Part shown: piece after piece, positions 1-4,647 of the stretch
Layout: each line of letters starts with the position of its first letter
How positions within the stretch are numbered: position 1 is the first letter of the stretch
Assembly (NCBI GenBank): GCA_029932755.1
Contig: JAOZPK010000030.1
Coordinates: 1-6,277 of the forward strand
Reading direction: 5' to 3'
Length of the DNA: 6,277 nt
Source: Candidatus Cloacimonadota bacterium
GTDB lineage: Bacteria > Cloacimonadota > Cloacimonadia > Cloacimonadales > TCS61
The notes under the pieces: generated by a model
What the model was told of the DNA's origin: nothing
What the model saw: the letters and a program-made list of their open reading frames with translations, nothing else
Database searches by the model: none
Translations under genes and position numbers: made by a program

Positions 1-168
1 TTACACCGCCATTTCACCTTTTCCAAACATCAAATGATATCTGGTAGTTTATTTCTGTGGAGCTAGCTTTCTGTTACCAGAACTTCCCGTTAAGAAGTAT
101 CCTGCCCTTAGGTGTTCGGACTTTCCTCTCCGTGTTTCCACGCAGCAGACACTTTATCTTCTTTGACT
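1..168 (-). ncRNA. rnpB: RNase P RNA (rnpB), 5' part, cut by window edge
   Basis: This is the catalytic RNA of ribonuclease P, which removes 5' leaders from pre-tRNAs. Read on the minus strand it carries the conserved bacterial block GAGGAAAGTCCG just after a small hairpin with stem CGTG/CACG and a GAAA loop (131-142, the P3 position). Next come a hairpin ACTTC/GAAGT (82-98), a hairpin TCTG-GTAA-CAGA with a GNRA loop (70-81), the conserved CCACAGAAA, a short 9-bp stem-loop (23-44, the P12 position, with G-U pairs), and the conserved AAAAGGTGAAATGG followed by GGTGTAA at the edge. Order and spacing match the 5' half of bacterial type A RNase P RNA. The 3' half, including the P4 partner strand, lies outside the window. 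The 5' end near 168 is inferred from the upstream -10 boxes. The gene starts just after the zinc-ribbon stop codon. Confidence 0.93.
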
Positions 169-174
169 ACACTA

Positions 175-185
175 ATTATATTATA
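175..185 (-). promoter_or_regulatory. Overlapping -10 boxes, putative rnpB promoter
   Basis: The minus strand carries two perfect TATAAT hexamers sharing one base, at 185-180 and 180-175. They overlap the TAA stop codon of the zinc-ribbon gene. Transcription would start about 7 bases downstream, near 168, just before the RNase P RNA body. The -35 region is weak: GAATTC at 203-198 is 17 bases upstream of the second box and TTGCGG at 211-206 is 20 bases upstream of the first. The boxes are seen directly; their use as a promoter is inferred. Confidence 0.5.
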
Positions 186-885
186 AATGAGCTACAAGAA
201 TTCTTCCGCAACTTTCACAATAAATTACAGATTCACCTTCTTTTATATCAATAGCAACTTGAGGCCGAATAGTATACCCGCAGCCACTGCAAGCATTATT
301 ATCATTAAATGCAACTGCTTTGCGATTTCTATTTTTTATTAAAGCAGCGTATCTTCGGATAAGATCCCTTGGAAGTTCTATTGCTAAAACATTCCTCTTG
401 CTTTTTAGATCTTCGATATCTTTTTGTACTTCTTGTATTTCTTTTTCAAGCTTTTCCTCATTAGCCTTAAGTTCATCAGAAGCTTTCTTTTGTGCTTTCC
501 TTTCTTCTTCCAGGCGCTCTTTAAGCTCAGATTCAACTTCCATTAACCCAATTAATTCATCATCAATTCTAGAGTTCTTTTTTTCCAGATGATTTATCTC
601 ACTGTTAAGCGCTTTATACTCTTTGTTGGTTTCGATAGTAAGAAGTTGATTTTTATATTTTGCGATTTTGCTGTTATTGTCTGTAATATCGAGTTCTTTT
701 AATTTTTGATCTTTCTGGTTTTCATCAAGTTCACTTTTTGTAGCTGCTACAGTTTCATCTGCATTCTTTAGAGATTGCTTTAAACTATTCAATTGCTGGG
801 GTAATTCTTTTGTTAGAATATTTTTCTCCCCAATGATCGTATCGAATTTTTGCATTTGAATTAATATCCCTAATTGCTTTTTCAT
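181..885 (-). CDS. Coiled-coil protein with C-terminal C4 zinc ribbon (DUF164/zf-RING_7 family)
   Basis: The 234-residue protein has two parts. Residues about 5-165 are long charged helices rich in K, E, L and D, a predicted antiparallel coiled coil. It contains the block TNKEYKALNSEI (86-97), typical of this family. The C-terminal zinc ribbon has cysteine pairs C199/C202 (CSGC) and C223/C226 (CESCGRIL). The best-studied relative is Helicobacter pylori HP0958, which links the sigma-54 factor and flagellin mRNA; in most bacteria the role is unknown, and binding of nucleic acid is a family-level guess. The start at 885 is supported by a Shine-Dalgarno AAGGGG (896-891) five bases upstream. The gene lies between a strong terminator and rnpB and may be co-transcribed with rnpB. 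No flagellar genes are visible, so a flagellar role should not be assumed. Confidence 0.88.
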   Translation of the reverse strand: MKKQLGILIQMQKFDTIIGEKNILTKELPQQLNSLKQSLKNADETVAATKSELDENQKDQKLKELDITDNNSKIAKYKNQLLTIETNKEYKALNSEINHLEKKNSRIDDELIGLMEVESELKERLEEERKAQKKASDELKANEEKLEKEIQEVQKDIEDLKSKRNVLAIELPRDLIRRYAALIKNRNRKAVAFNDNNACSGCGYTIRPQVAIDIKEGESVIYCESCGRILVAHL

Positions 886-916
886 TTACACCCCTTAAAT
901 CTTTTAAAAAAACAAA

Positions 917-946
917 AAAAGCATTTACTTACTAGTAAATGCTTTT
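917..946 (-). terminator. Intrinsic terminator downstream of the fapA-like gene
   Basis: A perfect 13-bp stem, AAAAGCATTTACT paired with AGTAAATGCTTTT, encloses a 4-base loop (930-933). On the minus strand the hairpin runs into seven T, one G and seven T (920-906), a strong intrinsic terminator. It lies about 105 bases after the fapA-like stop and about 30 bases before the zinc-ribbon start. On the plus strand only four T follow the stem, so activity in that direction would be weaker, and no plus-strand gene leads into it here. It could also act as a leader attenuator for the zinc-ribbon gene if a promoter lies upstream. Confidence 0.88.
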
Positions 947-1005
947 ATCATTTATGCTATAAATCTTTTTTATCTATAATATTAATCCACAGATAATTCA
1001 CTATT

Positions 1006-1035
1006 CTTATACCCACTAATTATTTTTATTAACAA
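1006..1035 (-). promoter_or_regulatory. Candidate promoter for the zinc-ribbon gene
   Basis: The minus strand has TTGTTA (1035-1030), an 18-base spacer and TATAAG (1011-1006), in the 166-base gap between the fapA-like stop and the zinc-ribbon start. Transcription from here would pass through the 917-946 terminator before reaching the gene. Between that hairpin and the ribosome binding site there is no room for another promoter. Both hexamers are imperfect and the region is very AT-rich, so a chance match is possible. Confidence 0.27.
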
Positions 1036-1051
1036 AAAACATTTAGAGCTA

Positions 1052-2311
1052 TTATCTGTCAACTTCATTTATCTCCAAACCCGTATCATTTACTAATATT
1101 GTAATATTAGTCTTTTCCTCAGAAATTTCCAGAAAATCTTTCAATATCCTGATATTTGAATTTGGATAAATCTTTTCTTTAATTATTATCTTTAAAGAAT
1201 CAATATTGTGTGATTTTTCTATTTCTTTAAAAAACTCTAATTTTAATTCTTGTAATTTTTCTACAAGAGAGGATATTAAGGTCTCATCAACTTCCGAATT
1301 ATTTCTTGCCTGAGTGAGTTTATTAACAGCAATGCGTATTTGCTCTTTTAAAAATGGTACAATTGCAATTTCTACTTCAGTAAGAATACCAAGGGGACTT
1401 CCGATAGAAAAAACATCCAAACCTTCACCACTTTGGATAATTCCTCCGGAAATTGAACTGTTTTCTTCGGCTTCTATTATTCCATTTGCATAGATCAGAC
1501 TGTTTCGAGCATTTTTATTTACCATGATTTTTCCGGAAGCAATAATTTTAGAATTTTCTGCATAATCAAAGATAATATTTCCATGAACAATGATTCCACC
1601 TCTGTTACAGCCACGAATATTCCCTTTTACCCAGAGATCACCAAAAATTTCCAAATTGGAATTTGAAATAACTCCGTCGATTGTTGTGTTCCCATAGATG
1701 GTTTTATTTGTATCATGAATGTCCTGTGATATAAAGGTAGATTTTACACATATTTTATTCTCATAATCGAAATATGGATATCCTGCCTCTGATGATAATA
1801 TCTGATTTGTTTCTGCAGAATAGTAAACATTTTTACCTAAAATATCTTCTACATTCACTTGAGATTCTGACTCTGAAGAGACCTTATTGCCAAAAATATC
1901 AATTCCACTCTCTTGCACACCACTAATAGAGATATCAGACAGTGGTTGATCCTTTTCAACTTTTTCAAATTGAGATAAAGCATCCATTTCATAATGTTCA
2001 TCAATATTAATACAAGACTCAGGAGCAAATTTATGCATTACCCCAGCTTTAGCTTTCCTAACGGAAGCTAAAGCAATGAGAAATGGATTACCTATTTCTT
2101 TTAATATTCCATGTTTGATATTATAATCTAATGCTTCTTCCAATCCATTCTTAATTCCCACAGAAGAGATAAGAGAAGATATTTCTTTCTCATCGATCAT
2201 ATTACCGTTATCTTCTATTGTGAGATAGGCAGAAAGATTATCTTTTGAAATTGTTAAATAAAGTGTTTTATCTGAATTTGTATAAACTTTTCCATCAGTG
2301 TTATCATTCAT
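1052..2311 (-). CDS. FapA-family (DUF342) polymer-forming-like protein
   Basis: The 419-residue protein shows the FapA/DUF342 layout. Residues about 15-100 form an N-terminal alpha/beta region ending in the degenerate element ALASVRKAKAGVMHKF (80-95). Residues about 120-200 hold the linker with GIDIFGNKV (136-144), the family's G-x-D-V-F-G signature. Residues about 203-310 are a regular run of short strands and turns (YGNTTIDG, IFGDLWVKGNIRG, IVHGNIIF, IIASGKIMV, IYANGIIEA), the right-handed beta-helix typical of FapA and bactofilin-like proteins. A charged helical segment (312-370) and a short C-terminal beta region follow. No signal peptide or membrane segment is seen, so it is probably cytoplasmic. 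Some family members affect flagellar assembly or polar localisation; the function of most is unknown. The start at 2311 has GAGAG upstream and overlaps the preceding stop as ATGA. The alternative is another beta-helix scaffold protein. Confidence 0.82.
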   Translation of the reverse strand: MNDNTDGKVYTNSDKTLYLTISKDNLSAYLTIEDNGNMIDEKEISSLISSVGIKNGLEEALDYNIKHGILKEIGNPFLIALASVRKAKAGVMHKFAPESCINIDEHYEMDALSQFEKVEKDQPLSDISISGVQESGIDIFGNKVSSESESQVNVEDILGKNVYYSAETNQILSSEAGYPYFDYENKICVKSTFISQDIHDTNKTIYGNTTIDGVISNSNLEIFGDLWVKGNIRGCNRGGIIVHGNIIFDYAENSKIIASGKIMVNKNARNSLIYANGIIEAEENSSISGGIIQSGEGLDVFSIGSPLGILTEVEIAIVPFLKEQIRIAVNKLTQARNNSEVDETLISSLVEKLQELKLEFFKEIEKSHNIDSLKIIIKEKIYPNSNIRILKDFLEISEEKTNITILVNDTGLEINEVDR

Positions 2312-2448
2312 TTTAAATACTCTCTCTTATGAAATCTATTATATTTATTCCCGTTTTCCGCAATGCTTTTACAATATATTTTACTCCTGTTGTGTTCGTC
2401 TAACCCGGGTTTTGCAATCATTACCCTGATCTTCTTTTGTGCACCCAT
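2308..2448 (-). pseudogene. Remnant of a B12-binding domain (methylmalonyl-CoA mutase small-subunit type)
   Basis: From the ATG at 2448 the 46-residue reading frame begins MGAQKKIRVMIAKPGLDEH. This closely matches the first strand and cobalt-ligand loop of the B12-binding domain of methylmalonyl-CoA mutase, which usually reads RVLVAKPGLDGHDRG. The D-x-H pair of the DxHxxG motif is kept, but the glycine is replaced by serine (DEHNRS) and one residue appears deleted next to it. After KSIAENG the frame turns into unrelated residues and stops. A shift of one base there would give GINIIDFIRESI, slightly more domain-like, but it also stops at once. A functional domain needs about 130 residues, so this is most likely a decayed fragment. 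A Shine-Dalgarno-like GAGGG sits 4 bases before the ATG. The stop overlaps the fapA-like start as ATGA, so the fragment may still act as a translated leader. The frame is open upstream to 2538, but that part resembles nothing. Confidence 0.6.
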
Positions 2449-2469
2449 TAAGCCCTCATATACAAAAAA

Positions 2470-2498
2470 CATTAATAAACACTCGTATTTGGCGTCAA
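2470..2498 (-). promoter_or_regulatory. Candidate promoter for the B12 remnant and fapA-like gene
   Basis: The minus strand has TTGACG (2498-2493, one mismatch to the -35 consensus), followed by TATTAA (2477-2472, 15-base spacer) or TTAATG (2475-2470, 17-base spacer). It lies 20-50 bases before the ATG at 2448, so a short leader would carry the GAGGG ribosome binding site. The -10 is poor and the spacing not ideal. If real, it supports starting the remnant frame at 2448 rather than 2538. Confidence 0.3.
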
Positions 2499-2584
2499 CT
2501 TTTTTCTTGCGTAATTCATTGGTTGACACATAATTCAAGTAATATTTTCGTGCTTAATATTTCAATTAAAGGAGAGTGTGAAAA

Positions 2585-3826
2585 ATGTATTCTACTGCTG
2601 TTTTAGGCTGTGCGTGGGGTGATGAAGCAAAAGCAAAGATCGTCGATGTTCTGGCAAAGAATGCAGACTATGTTGTTCGTTTTCAAGGTGGGAATAATGC
2701 CGGTCATACAATTAAATTGAAAGATAAAAAATATGTATTTCATCTCGTTCCTTCCGGAATTCTATATCCGGAAAAAACATGTCTAATTGGAAGCGGTGTT
2801 GTCATTGATCCATTTCAACTATTAGCTGAGATGGACAAACTTAAAACACAGGGGATCTTGTTTGAGAATAGATTTTTTATCGATCCTAGAGCTCAGATCG
2901 TACTTCCGTTACATCGTGAACTGGATGGAAAAGCAGAAGCAGACAGTAAACAAACAAATATTGGAACAACAAAACGTGGAATTGGGCCATGTTATTCAGA
3001 TGCAATTGCACGTTATGGAATCCGTTTCGGAGATCTATTTGACAAAGAATACTTACGGGAACGTATGGAAAATTTTTTAAGATTTCATAATTATCCAATT
3101 TCAGAAGTAGATAATGTTTTAGAAGAACTAACTGCGATCACAGAAAAGTTAAAACCATTCTTGAAGCAGATACCATATTTATTAAATGAGGTTACAGATA
3201 AAAATATACTCTTTGAGGGAGCTCAGGGCGCATTGCTTGATGTAACATTTGGTACATATCCGTTTGTTACTTCTTCTCACACTATTGCCGGTGGAATTGC
3301 CATTGGAGCTGGATTTGGCAAAAAAGTAGATCGGACAGTTGGTATTTTTAAAAGCTATTATACCCGTGTTGGTAAAGGACCATTCCCCACAGAGCTGCAT
3401 GATGAGACCGGCAATAAAATAAGAATTCAGGGAAATGAATTTGGTTCTACAACTGGGCGTCCACGCCGTTGTGGTTGGTTTGATGCTGTTGCAGCCAAAT
3501 ATACAGCTATGCTGAACGGCATTGATGAAATTGCATTTACTCTTCTGGATGTTCTATCCGGTTTTGATACTTTGAAGATTTGTACGGGATATAAGATCGG
3601 AGATACCATAACCAATGAATTCCCACATTCTGCTAAAGCTTTGGAACAAGCAATACCTCAGTACATTGAACTTCCGGGCTGGAATGATGATATCACCGGA
3701 ATCACAGAGTTTAATAAACTTCCGAGAAACGCACAGAAATATATAGCAAAGATCGAGGAGTTTATCGGTAAGAATGTAACGATAGTTTCTGTGGGACCTG
3801 AACGGGGACAAACAATCTTTAGATAA
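2585..3826 (+). CDS. purA: Adenylosuccinate synthetase
   Basis: PurA joins IMP and aspartate using GTP to give adenylosuccinate, the first committed step from IMP to AMP. It is cytoplasmic and usually a dimer. The 413-residue protein is nearly full length (family about 425-430), ending a little early after VGPERGQTIFR. Visible motifs are the catalytic Asp13 in GDE and His41 in NNAGHTI, LVPSGIL (54-60), IGTTKRGIGPCYSDA (126-140) for IMP, EGAQGALLD (211-219), GTYPFVTSSH (223-232), GKGPFPTEL (263-271), GNEFGSTTGRPRR (283-295) and ELPGWNDDITG (362-372). Oddity: the phosphate-binding loop, normally QWGDEGKGK, reads AWGDEAKAK. A Shine-Dalgarno AAAGGAG (2568-2574) stands 10 bases before the ATG. The gene is divergent from the fapA-like gene and separated by 135 bases from rpmH. 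A perfect TTGACA at 2523-2528 has no well-spaced -10, so the promoter is unresolved. Confidence 0.97.
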   Translation: MYSTAVLGCAWGDEAKAKIVDVLAKNADYVVRFQGGNNAGHTIKLKDKKYVFHLVPSGILYPEKTCLIGSGVVIDPFQLLAEMDKLKTQGILFENRFFIDPRAQIVLPLHRELDGKAEADSKQTNIGTTKRGIGPCYSDAIARYGIRFGDLFDKEYLRERMENFLRFHNYPISEVDNVLEELTAITEKLKPFLKQIPYLLNEVTDKNILFEGAQGALLDVTFGTYPFVTSSHTIAGGIAIGAGFGKKVDRTVGIFKSYYTRVGKGPFPTELHDETGNKIRIQGNEFGSTTGRPRRCGWFDAVAAKYTAMLNGIDEIAFTLLDVLSGFDTLKICTGYKIGDTITNEFPHSAKALEQAIPQYIELPGWNDDITGITEFNKLPRNAQKYIAKIEEFIGKNVTIVSVGPERGQTIFR

Positions 3827-3880
3827 TTGCTAAATTGCTGTAAACAAATAAATCTTGACATTAAGACTTCCTATTTCAGT

Positions 3881-3909
3881 TTGTTCCAGCCTTTATAAAA
3901 AGGTATAAA
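3881..3909 (+). promoter_or_regulatory. Candidate promoter of the rpmH-rnpA-yidD-yidC cluster
   Basis: TTGTTC (3881-3886), a 17-base spacer and TATAAA (3904-3909) lie in the 135-base gap between purA and rpmH, about 50 bases before the rpmH start. A second TATAAA stands 10 bases upstream (3894-3899), giving a tandem TATAAAAAGG-TATAAAAT. A perfect TTGACA at 3855-3860 has no -10 at suitable distance. The gap shows no convincing terminator for purA; the small stem CCTTT/AAAGG (3890-3903) lacks a T run. Readthrough from purA is therefore possible. Confidence 0.42.
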
Positions 3910-3961
3910 ATAAAGAGTTATCTGTTATATAGATTAGAAAAATTTTATAAGGAGAATTAAC

Positions 3962-4102
3962 ATGAAAAGGACTTATCAACCTCATAATAGAAAGAGGAAA
4001 AATAAGCACGGCTTTAGGTTAAGAATGTCTACAAAAGCCGGTCGTAAAGTTTTAGCTAGAAGAAGAGCAAAAGGTAGAACTCGCTTGACCGTAAGCGATT
4101 AA
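3962..4102 (+). CDS. rpmH: Large ribosomal subunit protein bL34
   Basis: The 46-residue, very basic protein begins MKRTYQPHNRKRKNKHGF and continues with RMSTKAGRKVLARRRAKGRTRL, an unmistakable match to bL34 along its whole length. bL34 is a small protein of the 50S subunit that binds 23S rRNA. The final TVSD is also common in the family. The start is fixed by the conserved MKRTYQP and by a good Shine-Dalgarno AAGGAG (3949-3954), 7 bases upstream. The TAA stop is followed immediately by the rnpA ATG, with no base between, so the two are almost certainly translated from one mRNA. The pairing of rpmH with rnpA is one of the most conserved gene neighbourhoods in bacteria. Confidence 0.98.
   Translation: MKRTYQPHNRKRKNKHGFRLRMSTKAGRKVLARRRAKGRTRLTVSD
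4081..4098 (+). promoter_or_regulatory. Hairpin at the rpmH/rnpA junction
   Basis: A perfect 6-bp stem, TCGCTT (4081-4086) with AAGCGA (4093-4098), encloses the loop GACCGT within the last codons of rpmH. It ends four bases before the rnpA ATG (4103), where a ribosome binding site would be expected, and no AGGAG-like sequence is present there. A ribosome finishing rpmH would open it, so it could make rnpA translation depend on rpmH translation. The stem is seen; the role is inferred. There is no T run, so it is not a terminator. Confidence 0.4.
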
Positions 4103-4423
4103 ATGCTATCTATAACCTCAAAAAGAGAATACCAGAATGTTTATAAAGAAAATATAAAAACAGAAGGTAATCTCTTTATTTTTTTAAAGAAGAAAATACT
4201 TGAAGATTATTTTGCAGTTGGAATTGTAGTAAGTAAGAAAGTTGGAAATGCGGTTATTAGAAATAAAGTGAAACGTCGCATTCGTGCTTTTTTGAGAGAA
4301 CATGAAGAATTACATCCGACTGGTGTGAAATTGGTAATTGTAGCAAAACCCGAAGCGGGAACTGCCATTTGGCAGAAAATTAAGGATGATTTAATTCAAT
4401 TATTTGAAATTATACAAAAATGA
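4103..4423 (+). CDS. rnpA: Ribonuclease P protein component
   Basis: RnpA is the basic protein cofactor of RNase P. It binds the leader of pre-tRNA and stabilises the catalytic RNA, whose gene lies at the left end of this window. The 106-residue length is typical. The N-terminal SKREYQNVYKENIK matches the family's first helix and strand. The hallmark RNR region follows: VSKKVGNAVIRNKVKRRIR (43-61), the most conserved part of the family and an RNA-binding helix. KLVIVAKPEA (residues 76-85) and the C-terminal helix complete the fold. The ATG at 4103 directly abuts the rpmH stop. It lacks a Shine-Dalgarno and has a small hairpin just upstream, so initiation probably depends on ribosomes arriving from rpmH. 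The 3' end overlaps the yidD start by ATGA. Confidence 0.96.
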   Translation: MLSITSKREYQNVYKENIKTEGNLFIFLKKKILEDYFAVGIVVSKKVGNAVIRNKVKRRIRAFLREHEELHPTGVKLVIVAKPEAGTAIWQKIKDDLIQLFEIIQK

Positions 4424-4638
4424 AAATTTTTAACAAAGTCGCTTTATTGATCATAGGGTTTTATAGAAAATATATTTCTGTTGTTTTACCACCTTCTTGC
4501 CGATTCACACCAACTTGCAGTCAATATTCCTATCAGGCATTCTCTAAGTATTCATTCCTAAAAGCCCTGAAATTGTCGATCTTCAGAATATCAAAGTGTC
4601 ATCCCTTTCATTCGGGTGGACACGACCCATTACCATAA
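4420..4638 (+). CDS. yidD: Membrane protein insertion efficiency factor YidD
   Basis: This small 72-residue protein is thought to sit at the inner face of the cytoplasmic membrane and help YidC-dependent insertion. The match covers the full length. An amphipathic or hydrophobic N-terminus (about residues 5-24, ending in FYRKYIS) is followed by the signature CRFTPTCSQY with C27 and C33, then by AFSKYSFLKAL and the C-terminal KCHPFHSGGHDPLP with C60. The three cysteines and the HPFHxGGxDPxP tail are family hallmarks. The start overlaps the rnpA stop as ATGA, with no clear Shine-Dalgarno, which implies translational coupling. The stop is part of the yidC ribosome binding site. Place in the cluster and motifs agree, so the identity is secure, although the biochemical role is poorly understood in general. 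Confidence 0.96.
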   Translation: MKIFNKVALLIIGFYRKYISVVLPPSCRFTPTCSQYSYQAFSKYSFLKALKLSIFRISKCHPFHSGGHDPLP

Positions 4639-4647
4639 GGAGCATTC

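Noticed and set aside
57..254. 65-residue open frame on the plus strand at the left end.
   Set aside because: It lies antisense to the RNase P RNA and the end of the zinc-ribbon gene, has no ribosome binding site, and resembles no protein.
320..592. 90-residue plus-strand frame rich in Ser, Phe and Leu.
   Set aside because: It is the mirror of the charged coiled coil encoded on the minus strand; GAA/AAG-rich helices give TTC/CTT-rich antisense frames.
983..991. DnaA-box-like sequence TAATCCACA (8 of 9 to TTATCCACA).
   Set aside because: It is isolated, with no cluster of boxes, no DNA-unwinding element and no dnaA gene in the window. In AT-rich DNA one near match is expected by chance, so no origin is called.
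989..1059. Nine-base inverted repeat ACAGATAAT (989-997) and ATTATCTGT (1051-1059), with TTATCTGT again at 3919-3926.
   Set aside because: The arms are short and AT-rich, one overlaps the fapA-like stop codon, the loop is over 50 bases, and the third copy is in an unrelated gap. Chance is the simplest explanation.
2523..2528. Perfect TTGACA before purA, as a -35 box.
   Set aside because: The hexamer 17 bases downstream is TTTCGT, and the AT-rich candidates TATTTT and TAATAT lie at 14 and 26 bases, so no acceptable -10 exists.
2449..2538. Upstream extension of the B12-remnant frame to an ATG at 2538 (30 extra residues).
   Set aside because: The extra residues match nothing, whereas family members normally start just before the KKIRV strand, and a GAGGG site and promoter-like hexamers precede the internal ATG at 2448.
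3541..3561. Loss of lysine in the PurA guanine-recognition segment (TLLD rather than E. coli TKLD).
   Set aside because: The aspartate is kept and the lysine position varies in other bacterial PurA proteins, for example Bacillus-type NSID, so it is not a notable change.
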